Positions 1-6,754 of a stretch of 20,708 nt of DNA are shown here, in pieces. Below the pieces are notes generated by a model, which was not told where the DNA came from, did not search any database, and saw nothing but the letters and a program-made list of their open reading frames with translations. Source of the DNA: Thermohalobaculum sp050330995 (lineage in GTDB: Bacteria > Pseudomonadota > Alphaproteobacteria > Rhodobacterales > Rhodobacteraceae); NCBI GenBank assembly GCA_050330995.1, contig JBHJHI010000085.1, forward strand, positions 1 to 20,708, written 5' to 3'. Every line of letters starts with the position of its first letter. Positions within the stretch are counted from its first letter, which is position 1. The position numbers and the translations under genes were made by a program.

Positions 1-1056
1 ATGGCCGCCCTCGGCGTGCCGACGACGCGCTCGCTCGCGGCGGTGGCCACCGGCGAGGCGGTGGCGCGCGAGCGGGTGCTGCCGGGCGCGGTGCTCACGC
101 GCGTGGCGTCGAGCCACATCCGCGTCGGCACCTTCCAGTACTTCTACGCCCGGCGCGACGAGGAGGCGCTGAAGGGGCTGCTCGATCACGTCGTTGCGCG
201 CCATTACCCCGACATCGAGCCCACGGCGCTCGCGCTTCTGGAGGCGGTGATGACCCGCCAGGCCGACCTGATCGCGCGCTGGATGGGGGTGGGCTTCGTC
301 CACGGGGTGATGAACACCGACAACGTGACGGTCTCGGGCGAGACCATCGACTACGGCCCCTGCGCCTTCCTCGACGCCTACCGTCCCGAGACGGTGTTCA
401 GCGCGATCGACGCGGGCGGGCGCTACGCCTTCGCCAACCAGCCGCTGGTCGCGCACTGGAACCTCGCCCAGCTCGCCCAGGCGCTGCTGCCGCTGGTGTC
501 CGGCGAGCCGGACGCCGCCGTCGCCGTGGCGCAGGACGCGGTCGACCGCTTCCCCGATCTCTACCGCGCGGCCTGGCTGCGGGTGATGCGCGCGAAGCTG
601 GGGCTCGCCGAGGCGCGCGAGGGCGACGCGGCGCTCGCCGAGGACCTGCTCGCGCGCATGGCCGCGGAGGGGGCGGACTTCACGCTCGCCTTCCGCCGCC
701 TCGCCGATCTGGTGCCTGGCGGCGAGGGCGCTGGGGCGGGGACGGGGCCGCGCGATCTCTTCGCCGACGGGTCGGTCTTCGACGACTGGGCGGCGCGCTG
801 GCGGGCGCGGCAGGCCGAGGAGCGGGCAGAGCCGAGCGCGCGCCGCGCTGCGATGCGAGCGGTCAATCCCCTGTTCGTGGCGCGCAACCACCGCGTCGAG
901 GCGGCGCTCGACGCGGCCGAGGAGGGCGATCTCGACCCGCTCGACACGCTGCTCTCGGTGCTCGCCCGGCCCTTCGACGACCAGCCCGGCCGCGAGGCCT
1001 ACGCCGCGCCGCCCCGAATGGGCGAGGCGGTCGTGCGCACCTTCTGCGGGACTTGA
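1..1056 (+). CDS. selO: Protein adenylyltransferase SelO (YdiU/UPF0061), 5'-truncated
   Basis: SelO is a kinase-fold pseudokinase that transfers AMP from ATP to Ser/Thr/Tyr of target proteins and is linked to redox stress (family knowledge). Visible here are the catalytic/metal loop HGVMNTDN (residues 101-108 of the visible part), the following DYGP (117-120) that matches the DFG position, and the typical C-terminal TFCGT with the conserved near-terminal Cys349. Bacterial SelO is usually about 480-490 residues and only 351 are present. The ATG at base 1 falls where the full protein has internal ALGVPTTR sequence, so the true start lies upstream of the window. It ends with TGA at 1054-1056. 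No downstream partner is coupled to it; 442 bp of apparently non-coding DNA follow. Confidence 0.93.
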   Translation: MAALGVPTTRSLAAVATGEAVARERVLPGAVLTRVASSHIRVGTFQYFYARRDEEALKGLLDHVVARHYPDIEPTALALLEAVMTRQADLIARWMGVGFVHGVMNTDNVTVSGETIDYGPCAFLDAYRPETVFSAIDAGGRYAFANQPLVAHWNLAQLAQALLPLVSGEPDAAVAVAQDAVDRFPDLYRAAWLRVMRAKLGLAEAREGDAALAEDLLARMAAEGADFTLAFRRLADLVPGGEGAGAGTGPRDLFADGSVFDDWAARWRARQAEERAEPSARRAAMRAVNPLFVARNHRVEAALDAAEEGDLDPLDTLLSVLARPFDDQPGREAYAAPPRMGEAVVRTFCGT

Positions 1057-1462
1057 CCACGGCCCTACCTCGCGCGGCGTTCGGACGAAGGCGAGCGTGT
1101 CCCGGAGCGGCATCCGATCCGATCGGATCGACCGCTCTCATGCCCGATTGCAAGCGCGACTTGTCCGATCCTCGCGTCGCGCCGGTCGATCGCGCCCCGA
1201 CGAGCCGAGGTGATGACGGGTCACGCCCTGGCGACCATCGGTGTCGCAGCGGGAAGCGGATGCCCTCGGAGCGTCGGGCGCCGCTCGGCGGTCGCGATTG
1301 CGCCGAGCGCGCGATCTCCGGGTGAGCGGCCCATTGTGTAGCCACGAGGCCGGGCCGTGGATAGTTCGTCATGGTCCGCCAAGGAGTCTCCGTCGTCTCG
1401 ATCCCCGCCGTCGTGTCGCGGACCGCTGACGGGAGGCTGACCTCCCCTCGCCGGGTGGCCCA
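1057..1462. other. Intergenic stretch with no gene seen
   Basis: Neither strand gives a protein with recognisable motifs or a plausible ribosome binding site, and base composition is less GC-rich than in the genes. The only structure I see is a perfect 16-bp palindrome, CGATCCGATCGGATCG at 1115-1130, about 60 nt after selO. It could fold as a hairpin but lacks a following T run. Confidence 0.5.
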
Positions 1463-1498
1463 TTGACAACACTTCAACATCTGTTCAACTGTTGAGGA
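1463..1498 (+). promoter_or_regulatory. Promoter and ArsR/SmtB-type operator of the regulator-metallothionein operon
   Basis: A perfect -35 TTGACA lies at 1463-1468 and a weak -10 TCAACT at 1485-1490 (16-nt spacer). Two overlapping dyads follow the -35: AACA-TC-TGTT (1475-1484) and TTCAAC-T-GTTGAG (1484-1496). TGTTCA/TGAACA-type half-sites are what SmtB/CzrA regulators bind (family knowledge). The -10 position would put the transcript start at or next to the ATG at 1499, so the message may be leaderless; GAGG at 1494-1497 is too close to the ATG for normal ribosome binding. Confidence 0.6.
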
Positions 1499-1849
1499 AT
1501 GACGGACAGGACGCTCGGCGCCGACGAACGCCAGCAGCTCGCCGAGACCTTCGGCCTGCTCGCCGACCCGACGCGGCTCGCCATCGTGGTCGCCTGCATG
1601 GACGCGCCCGTCCCGGCCGGCGCCATCGCCGAGCGGCTGGCGCTGTCGAGCTCGCTCGTCAGCCACCACCTGCGCCTGCTTCGCGCGGCGCGGATGCTGC
1701 GCGCCGAGCGGGCGGGCCGGCGGGTGTTCTACTCGCTCGCCGACGCCTGCGTGCGCGACGTCCTGACGATCATGATCGGCCACGTGCTCGAACACGCGGC
1801 CGGTGCCCCCGACGACCTCGAGACCGATGGAGAGACCACCGATGGTTGA
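1499..1849 (+). CDS. ArsR/SmtB-family metal-sensing repressor
   Basis: This 116-residue winged-helix regulator has the family hallmark LADPTRL (21-27) and the recognition helix around SSSLVSHHLRLL (50-61). At the C-terminal alpha5 helix it carries D82-x-C84-x10-H95-x2-E98. This has the same spacing as the SmtB alpha5 zinc site D-x-H-x10-H-x2-E, with Cys replacing the first His. The alpha3 Cys pair typical of arsenic sensors is absent, so zinc or cadmium is the likely signal (inference). Its last 8 nt overlap the start of the metallothionein gene, so the two are translated together; metal binding would release it from the operator at 1463-1498. The start is supported by the promoter geometry rather than by a Shine-Dalgarno. 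Confidence 0.9.
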   Translation: MTDRTLGADERQQLAETFGLLADPTRLAIVVACMDAPVPAGAIAERLALSSSLVSHHLRLLRAARMLRAERAGRRVFYSLADACVRDVLTIMIGHVLEHAAGAPDDLETDGETTDG

Positions 1850-2009
1850 CGTGACCCAGCAGAAGTGCGCCTGCGCCGACTGCCTGTGCATCGTGAAGAT
1901 CGACGACGCCGTGAAGCGCGGCGAGCGCCGCTACTGCAGCGAGGCCTGCGCGAGCGGCCACCCCGACGGCTCGGGCTGCGGGCATACCGGCTGCGCCTGC
2001 CACGGCTGA
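1842..2009 (+). CDS. bmtA: Bacterial metallothionein, SmtA/BmtA type
   Basis: This 55-residue Cys-rich protein sequesters zinc and cadmium as a thiolate/imidazole cluster in the cytoplasm. Nine cysteines (9, 11, 14, 16, 32, 36, 46, 51, 53) and His40, His48 and His54 follow the SmtA pattern almost position for position: CACADCLC, then YCSEACASGH, then CGHTGCACHG. The central YCSEAC segment forms the small zinc-finger part of SmtA. The ATG at 1842 has GGAGAG seven bases upstream (1829-1834) and overlaps the end of the ArsR/SmtB-type gene by 8 nt. An earlier in-frame ATG at 1803 would add residues not found in the family, so I rejected it. Synechococcus smtA is divergent from its regulator; here the two genes are co-directional. 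Confidence 0.95.
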   Translation: MVDVTQQKCACADCLCIVKIDDAVKRGERRYCSEACASGHPDGSGCGHTGCACHG

Positions 2010-2055
2010 GCGTCCCGCACCCGCCGCGTAGCCGACCGCGCGGCGGGCGGGCGCC

Positions 2056-2086
2056 CGCCCGGACCCCCGGCGCTCGGGTCCGGGCG
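2056..2086 (+). terminator. Strong GC hairpin between metallothionein and radical SAM genes
   Basis: A perfect 11-bp stem (CGCCCGGACCC at 2056-2066 with its complement at 2076-2086) encloses a 9-nt loop. A perfect 16-bp palindrome, GGGCGGGCGCCCGCCC (2045-2060), overlaps its left arm, so two folds are mutually exclusive. No T run follows, so it is not a classical intrinsic terminator. It may attenuate read-through or protect the metallothionein message. Confidence 0.5.
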
Positions 2087-2111
2087 CGGCTCCGGCGTCG
2101 CCTCGAGCGCC

Positions 2112-3518
2112 ATGCATCAGAGTGGTCGCAACGTCATGAACGACGCAGAGATCGACGCCTTCCGCGCGCCGGGCCGGCGCTATGCCGGGCCCGACACCGC
2201 CGCGGGCCGCCGGGCGCCGCTGGCGACGGCGCTCGCGCGGCAGGGACGGATGACGCCCGGCCAGACCGCCGGGCGCTTCTACGCCGTCGCCTGCGTCGCG
2301 CTCGAGGTGACCCAGCGCTGCAACCTCGACTGCACGCTCTGCTATCTCTCGCCCGCGGCCGAGGCGGCGCACGACGTGCCCATGACCGTCCTGTTCGCGC
2401 GGCTGCGCTCGATCCGCGACCACTTCGGTCCGGGCACGGCCGTGCAGATCAGCGGCGGCGATCCCACGCTGAGACGCGTCGAGGATCTCGAAGCGCTCTG
2501 CCGCGAGATCAGGCGCCTCGGGCTCTGGCCCTGCCTGATGACCAACGGCATCCGCGCGACGCGGCCGATGCTGGCTCGCCTGGCCGGAGCGGGCCTCGTC
2601 GACGTCGCCTTCCACGTCGACACGACGCAGGAGCGGCAGGGCGGCGAGACCGAGATCGCCTTGAATGGCGTGCGCCGCGAGTATCTCGCCCGCGCCCGCG
2701 GTCTCGGCCTGCGGGTGTTCTTCAACACCACCGTCCACGCCGGCAACATGGCCGAGCTGCCGGCGCTCGCGCGGTTCTTCCGCACGCATGCGCACGAGAT
2801 CACGATGACCTCGTTCCAGTTGCAGGCCGATACCGGGCGCGGCGTGATGGGCGCGCGCACCGGCGCCGTGACGCAGGCCGGGGTCGAGGCGGCGCTGGCC
2901 GAGGGCTTCGCCACCGCGCTCGATTTCGGCGTGGCCGGCGTCGGTCACGAAGCGTGCAATCGCTACGCGAGCGTCCTGGTGGCCGGCGACCGCGCGACGG
3001 CCGCGCTGGGCGACCGGGCGCTGTTCCACCGCATCGTCGCGGCGTTCGAGGCGGCCGCTCGCGGCGAGCGCGCCACCGTCGCCTTCGCCCCGCTCCTGCG
3101 CCGGGCAGTCCTGGCCGCGCCGCTGACGGCGTTGAGGGCGGCGCTGCACGTCGCCGGGCGGGTGCTGCGCCTCGGCCCGGGCCTCGTGGCCAGCCGCGGC
3201 CGCGTCGCGCGCCTCGCGCTCTTCGTCCACAACTTCATGGACGCCGAAGCGCTCGAGCGCGACCGCTGCGAGGCCTGCGTCTTCAGGGTGGCGACCGAGG
3301 ACGGGCCGCTCTCGATGTGCGTGCACAACGCCCGGCGCGACCGCCACCTGTTCCGGCCGGCCCGGGTCGAGACGGCGGACGGGCAGCGATGGTGGAGCGC
3401 CGCGACGGGCCGGCTGACCCGCCATCCCGAGACGGCGAGCCCCGGCGTCGTGCCGCCCAAGCGGCGCAAGGGCCGCGACGCGATCGCGCGTCGTCCGCAG
3501 GGGTCGGGGTGGGCATGA
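2112..3518 (+). CDS. Radical SAM protein with C-terminal Cys cluster, function unknown
   Basis: The protein has 468 residues from this start. The radical SAM cluster motif C70-NLD-C74-TL-C77 is followed by GGDPTL (115-120) for SAM binding, in a standard TIM-barrel arrangement. Near the C-terminus, C386-x2-C389 and C403 could hold an auxiliary iron-sulfur cluster, as in SPASM/twitch-type enzymes. I cannot name the substrate. The gene follows the metallothionein after a hairpin-containing gap of about 100 bp, and its TGA overlaps the ATG of the DUF547 lipoprotein, so those two are coupled. A second ATG at 2136 is an equally possible start; neither has a strong ribosome binding site. The last 50 residues are basic and low in complexity. 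Confidence 0.88.
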   Translation: MHQSGRNVMNDAEIDAFRAPGRRYAGPDTAAGRRAPLATALARQGRMTPGQTAGRFYAVACVALEVTQRCNLDCTLCYLSPAAEAAHDVPMTVLFARLRSIRDHFGPGTAVQISGGDPTLRRVEDLEALCREIRRLGLWPCLMTNGIRATRPMLARLAGAGLVDVAFHVDTTQERQGGETEIALNGVRREYLARARGLGLRVFFNTTVHAGNMAELPALARFFRTHAHEITMTSFQLQADTGRGVMGARTGAVTQAGVEAALAEGFATALDFGVAGVGHEACNRYASVLVAGDRATAALGDRALFHRIVAAFEAAARGERATVAFAPLLRRAVLAAPLTALRAALHVAGRVLRLGPGLVASRGRVARLALFVHNFMDAEALERDRCEACVFRVATEDGPLSMCVHNARRDRHLFRPARVETADGQRWWSAATGRLTRHPETASPGVVPPKRRKGRDAIARRPQGSGWA

Positions 3519-4387
3519 CGGTCCGTCGCCGCGCGCTGCTCGTCCTGACGCTCGGTCTCGCCGGCTGCACGACGCTGGAGCGCCAGTTCATCCCCGCCAG
3601 CGCGCTCGCCGATCCGCGCTGGACGCGCTTCGCGCCCGCACCGGGCGCCGCGGTCGACCACGCCGCATGGGACGCGTTTCTCGGTCGCTACCGTTCGGTC
3701 GACGCCGCCGGGCTCGCGCGCCTCGACTACGCGGCGGTGACGACCGCCGACCGTGCCGCGCTCGACGCCTATCTGGCGGCGTTGCAGGCGGTCGATCCGG
3801 CGACGCTGGAGCGCGACACGGCGCTCGCCTACTGGATCAACCTCTACAACGCGGCGACGGTTGCGGTCGTGCTCGACGCCTATCCGGTCGGCTCGATCCG
3901 CGACGTCGGCGACGGGGCGTTCTCGATCGGGCCCTGGGACCGGCCGCTCCTGCGGGTCGCCGGCGCCGCGCTGAGCCTGAACGACGTGGAGCACGGCATC
4001 GTCCGGCCGGCGTTCGACGAGCCGCGCATCCACTACGCGCTCAACTGCGCCGCCGTCGGATGCCCCGACCTCGCCGCCTCGGCGTGGCGCGCCGAGGGCC
4101 TGAACGCCCGGCTCGCCGCCGCCGAGGCCGCCTACGTCGACGATCCGCGCGGCGTCTCGATCGGCAACGATGGCCGGCTCACGCTCTCGAGCCTCTACGC
4201 CTGGTTCCGCGAGGACTTCGCGGACGAGGAGGGTGGCGGCGAAGCCGCCGTGCTGCGCCGCCTGCGCCGGGTCGGCGACCCCGCGCTCAGGGCGTCCCTC
4301 GAAGGGCGCCGCGGCGTCGATGCCTATGCCTACGACTGGGCGCTGAACGACGCGGCCGCGTCTGCCGTCGCCTCGCGATCGCGCTGA
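3515..4387 (+). CDS. DUF547 domain lipoprotein
   Basis: This 290-residue protein starts with a lipoprotein signal: RRR at 4-6, a hydrophobic stretch and the lipobox LAGC with Cys18, so it is probably lipid-anchored on the periplasmic side of a membrane. The DUF547 body shows YWINLYNA (106-113), LSLNDVEH (153-160), IHYALNCAAVGCP (172-184, with Cys178 and Cys183) and YAWFREDF (228-235), all conserved blocks of the family as I remember it. Biochemical function is unknown. The ATG overlaps the stop of the radical SAM gene (ATGA at 3515-3518), so the two are co-translated and may act in one pathway, with the enzyme in the cytoplasm and the DUF547 protein outside. It probably ends the operon. Confidence 0.9.
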   Translation: MTVRRRALLVLTLGLAGCTTLERQFIPASALADPRWTRFAPAPGAAVDHAAWDAFLGRYRSVDAAGLARLDYAAVTTADRAALDAYLAALQAVDPATLERDTALAYWINLYNAATVAVVLDAYPVGSIRDVGDGAFSIGPWDRPLLRVAGAALSLNDVEHGIVRPAFDEPRIHYALNCAAVGCPDLAASAWRAEGLNARLAAAEAAYVDDPRGVSIGNDGRLTLSSLYAWFREDFADEEGGGEAAVLRRLRRVGDPALRASLEGRRGVDAYAYDWALNDAAASAVASRSR

Positions 4388-4396
4388 TCGGCGCGC

Positions 4397-4413
4397 CCCC
4401 GGACCCCGGGGTC
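4397..4413 (+). terminator. GC palindrome after the DUF547 gene, possible terminator
   Basis: Nine bases after the stop, CCCCGG-acc-CCGGGG (4397-4411) overlaps the perfect palindrome GACCCCGGGGTC (4402-4413). It could fold as a hairpin, but no T run follows. The remaining bases up to 4601 show nothing recognisable. Confidence 0.35.
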
Positions 4414-4601
4414 GCCGTGGACGGCTGTCCGAGGTCGCGGCTCTGGCACCGGTGTTCCGGTCTTCGTCGCTTCGCGGGGCGATGCGAGGATACGGACGGA
4501 AGCGGCCGAGCGGTGAGCAGACGCTTCTCCGCGCCGGGGCGACGCGAAAGACGCGCCATGAGCGGTCATCCCCGGTCCCGCCCATGGCCCACGGCGCAGC
4601 G

Positions 4602-5861
4602 TCATCGCGCCCGAGCGCCCGCGAAGCGCGCCGCTCCGTAGGGGGCGGGATCGGCGAAGGGCTCGGCGCCGGTCATCATCTCGGCGAGGAGCCGCCCGGT
4701 GACGGGGCCGAGCGTGAAGCCGAGGTGGTGGTGCCCGGTGTTGACCCAGAGCCTCGACTGTCCGGGCACCGCGCCGATCACCGGCAGCAGATCGGGCAGG
4801 CATGGCCGCGCGCCGAGCCAGGGCGCGACGTCGAGGCGGTCCTCGATCGGGAACAGCCCTCGCGCCGTCGCTTCGGCGCGCGCGAGCTGCACCGGGCTCG
4901 GCGGATCGTCGCGCCGGGCGAACTCGGCGCCGGTGGTCAGCCTGATCCCGCGGCGCTGGGGGGCGAGCACGTAGCCGTGGTCCTCGTCGACGGCGAGACG
5001 ATGCAGCACCGCGTTGCCGCGCGCGCCGTAGTGCATGTGGTAGCCGCGCTTGACCCCGAGCGGCAGTCGCACGCCGAAGCGGCGTAGCAGGTCGCCCGAC
5101 CACGGCCCGAGCGCGACCACGGCGTCGCGCGCGCGGATCGCGCCCGTCCGCGTGTCGAGCCGCCACGCCGACCCCTCGCGCGTCAGGCCGAGGGCGGCGC
5201 CCTCGACGATCGTGCCACCGTCGCGCTCGAACAGCCGCGCGTAGGCGCGGCCGACGTCGCCCGGATCGTCGACCCGTGCGGGCTCGGGGTGATGGATCGC
5301 GCCGGCGAGGCCGGACGACAGATGGGGCTCCTCGCGCGCGAGCCGGTCCGCGTCCCAGGCCTCGAACGCGACGCCGAAGCGGGCGCGTACCGCCTCCTCG
5401 GCGCGAAGCGCGCGCTCGAGCGTGCGGGCGTGGCGGTGCAGCCGCAGATAGCCCCCCGGCCGCAGCGCCGCCGTCGCGCCGGCGCGCGCCATCAGCGCGC
5501 GATGCTCGGCGAGCGCGCGCGAGACGAGCGGCAGGTTGGCGCGGGCGGTACGCTCGACCGCGGCAGGCCCCGAGTGCCGGGCGTAGGCAAGGAGCCAGCG
5601 CGCCGTCGCCGGCAGCGCGTCGGGGGCGATGCGTGCGGCGGTGGCGCGCCCGGCGAGGACCGCGAGGATCGCGCCCGGATCGCGGGGGAAGGCGTAGGGC
5701 ATCACCGCCTCGGACTGGATCAGCCCGGCGTTGCCGTAGGAGGTCTCCCCGGCCGGTCCGCGCCGATCGACGAGCGCCACCGAGCGACCGCGATCGATCA
5801 GATGCAGCGCCGTGGCGATCCCGACCATGCCCGCCCCGAGCACGAGAGCGTCCGCCTTCAT
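4602..5861 (-). CDS. FAD-dependent D-amino-acid dehydrogenase (DadA/DAO family)
   Basis: This 419-residue flavoenzyme has the N-terminal Rossmann motif GAGMVG (residues 9-14) that binds the ADP part of FAD, followed by the acidic end of beta2 (VDRRG) and ETSYGNAGLI, typical of DadA-type enzymes. The C-terminal NTGHHHLGFTLGPVTGRL closes the FAD site. The family oxidises D-amino acids (or related amines such as hydroxyproline or sarcosine) and passes electrons to the membrane or oxygen; the exact substrate cannot be read from sequence. The start at 5861 is supported by GGAG five bases upstream (5867-5870). It stands alone, convergent with the DUF547 operon and about 200 bp downstream of the small gene on the same strand. 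Confidence 0.88.
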   Translation of the reverse strand: MKADALVLGAGMVGIATALHLIDRGRSVALVDRRGPAGETSYGNAGLIQSEAVMPYAFPRDPGAILAVLAGRATAARIAPDALPATARWLLAYARHSGPAAVERTARANLPLVSRALAEHRALMARAGATAALRPGGYLRLHRHARTLERALRAEEAVRARFGVAFEAWDADRLAREEPHLSSGLAGAIHHPEPARVDDPGDVGRAYARLFERDGGTIVEGAALGLTREGSAWRLDTRTGAIRARDAVVALGPWSGDLLRRFGVRLPLGVKRGYHMHYGARGNAVLHRLAVDEDHGYVLAPQRRGIRLTTGAEFARRDDPPSPVQLARAEATARGLFPIEDRLDVAPWLGARPCLPDLLPVIGAVPGQSRLWVNTGHHHLGFTLGPVTGRLLAEMMTGAEPFADPAPYGAARFAGARAR

Positions 5862-6023
5862 CCGTTCTCCAGCAGGCTGCCGCGAAGACCGAGCGGACCC
5901 GATCGCGCGTCGGCGTTCAAGGTGCATGGGGCGCGCCGGGCGGCCGCCCGAACGGCAGCCGCGCAGATCGACCGGACGGCCTCCGCTCGACCGGGGCGCG
6001 CCGGGACACGGCCTCGGCGGGCA

Positions 6024-6042
6024 GAAGCCGCGGGCCGGCTTC
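6024..6042 (-). terminator. Hairpin downstream of the small -strand gene
   Basis: A perfect 7-bp stem GAAGCCG/CGGCTTC with a 5-nt loop lies 19 bases past the stop of the 74-residue gene. No T tract follows on the minus strand, so termination is plausible rather than certain. A second perfect palindrome, CGGGCGGCCGCCCG, lies further on at 5937-5950. Confidence 0.45.
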
Positions 6043-6061
6043 GGTCCGTCCGCTCTGTTCC

Positions 6062-6286
6062 TCAGAGCCGGCGCAGGACGCGTCGGCGGGCATCCCAGGC
6101 CGCGAAGCGCTGGGCGGAAGCCTTGAACGCCCCCCAGACCGAAAGCGCGACGTCGCGCGCGGCCTCGGCGCGGAGCTGCCGGGCACGGCGCTCGAAGGCG
6201 CGGTCGTCGCCGGCGTAGAAGTCGATCGCGTCCGGATGGCCGGTGTTCACGTCGACGGGGTGCTGGTGATCGTGGTGGTCTGTCAT
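6062..6286 (-). CDS. Small uncharacterised protein (74 aa), possible PhaR target
   Basis: I cannot assign a function. The first 12 residues are His/Asp-rich (MTDHHDHQHPVD). The rest is a predicted amphipathic helix with ERRARQLRAEAARD and a basic C-terminus. The RARxLRAEAxRD pattern resembles short uncharacterised proteins common in Rhodobacterales (recalled, not searched). The start is strongly supported by GAGGGG seven bases upstream (6294-6299). About 80 bases upstream of the start lies a CTGC-N3-GCAG palindrome like the binding site of PhaR, the polyhydroxyalkanoate regulator, so a role on or near storage granules is possible. A small metal-binding protein is an alternative because of the His-rich start. 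A hairpin follows the stop. Confidence 0.72.
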   Translation of the reverse strand: MTDHHDHQHPVDVNTGHPDAIDFYAGDDRAFERRARQLRAEAARDVALSVWGAFKASAQRFAAWDARRRVLRRL

Positions 6287-6363
6287 CGTCCGTCCCCTCG
6301 ATGGGGCTCTGGCTTCCTGGAACAGCGGAAGTGGCGCTCGCAGGCGGGACGGACAAATGAAGA

Positions 6364-6380
6364 ATGCTGCACCGCAGCAT
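6364..6380 (-). promoter_or_regulatory. PhaR-like palindrome upstream of the 74-aa gene
   Basis: The perfect inverted repeat ATGCTGC-N3-GCAGCAT contains CTGC-N3-GCAG. That is the site reported for PhaR, the polyhydroxyalkanoate-responsive repressor of Rhodobacter and Paracoccus (from memory). It sits 78 bases upstream of the ATG at 6286, a suitable operator position. Confidence 0.5.
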
Positions 6381-6411
6381 AAGCGAACGCGATCTGCGCG
6401 GCGCCGCCCGC

Positions 6412-6749
6412 CCGTGCCGAGGGCGGCGAAGAAGCGGCCGATCGGCGAGCGCGGCCCGTGCCCGCGGCGGTTCGCACTGAGGCGGACGCGGCCGTCCTCG
6501 ATGCCGAGGTGCTGGCCGGGCGGCAGGACGTGCCGCCGGTCGGGCCGGACCGGGTCGCCGTCGGCGATCACCGCGACGTCGACGCGCGCGCAGCCAGGAG
6601 CTTGTCCATCGCCGAGGGCTGATCGCGCGCGAGGCGCTGGACGACGACGAAGGCGGTGGCGCTGTCGTCGGGAAGCTCGCGCCCAGCGCGGTGATCGCCT
6701 CCGGCCCGCTGGCCGAAGCGCCGATCCCCACGATCGGGCCGGTCGTGGG
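6412..6749 (-). pseudogene. CheB methylesterase domain remnant with two frameshifts
   Basis: Three minus-strand frames in succession spell one CheB-like N-terminal half. First comes PIVGIGASASGPEAITALG (about 6737-6683). The next frame reads ELPDDSATAFVVVQRLA then DQPSAMDKLLAA (about 6680-6590), and the third reads VAVIADGDPVRPD, HVLPPGQHLGIEDG and SPIGRFFAALG (about 6585-6416). CheB and CheB-CheR hybrid proteins show GIGASAGG, AFVVVQHL, P-HPS-L, VIPP and P(I/V)DRFF in this order. The sequence stops before the catalytic Asp/His region and no start or ribosome binding site is seen. It is a decayed fragment; the frameshift positions are approximate. Confidence 0.75.
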
Positions 6750-6754
6750 CCGCG

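Noticed and set aside
1115..1130. Perfect 16-bp palindrome as a regulator site or terminator
   Set aside because: It lies about 60 nt after selO and far from the next promoter, without a T run; palindromes of GATC-like words occur by chance in such DNA.
1803..1841. N-terminal extension of the metallothionein from ATG 1803
   Set aside because: SmtA-type proteins start just before the first CxC motif, and the ribosome binding site fits ATG 1842.
1770..3425. Long open frame on the minus strand opposite the metallothionein and radical SAM genes
   Set aside because: It is a high-GC antisense shadow: Arg/Ala/Gly-rich, without motifs, overlapping genes with clear family signatures.
1865..3514. Plus-strand open frame running through the radical SAM gene into the DUF547 frame
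   Set aside because: Only the part from ATG 3515 is protein-like; the upstream part is a low-complexity Arg-rich shadow of the radical SAM gene.
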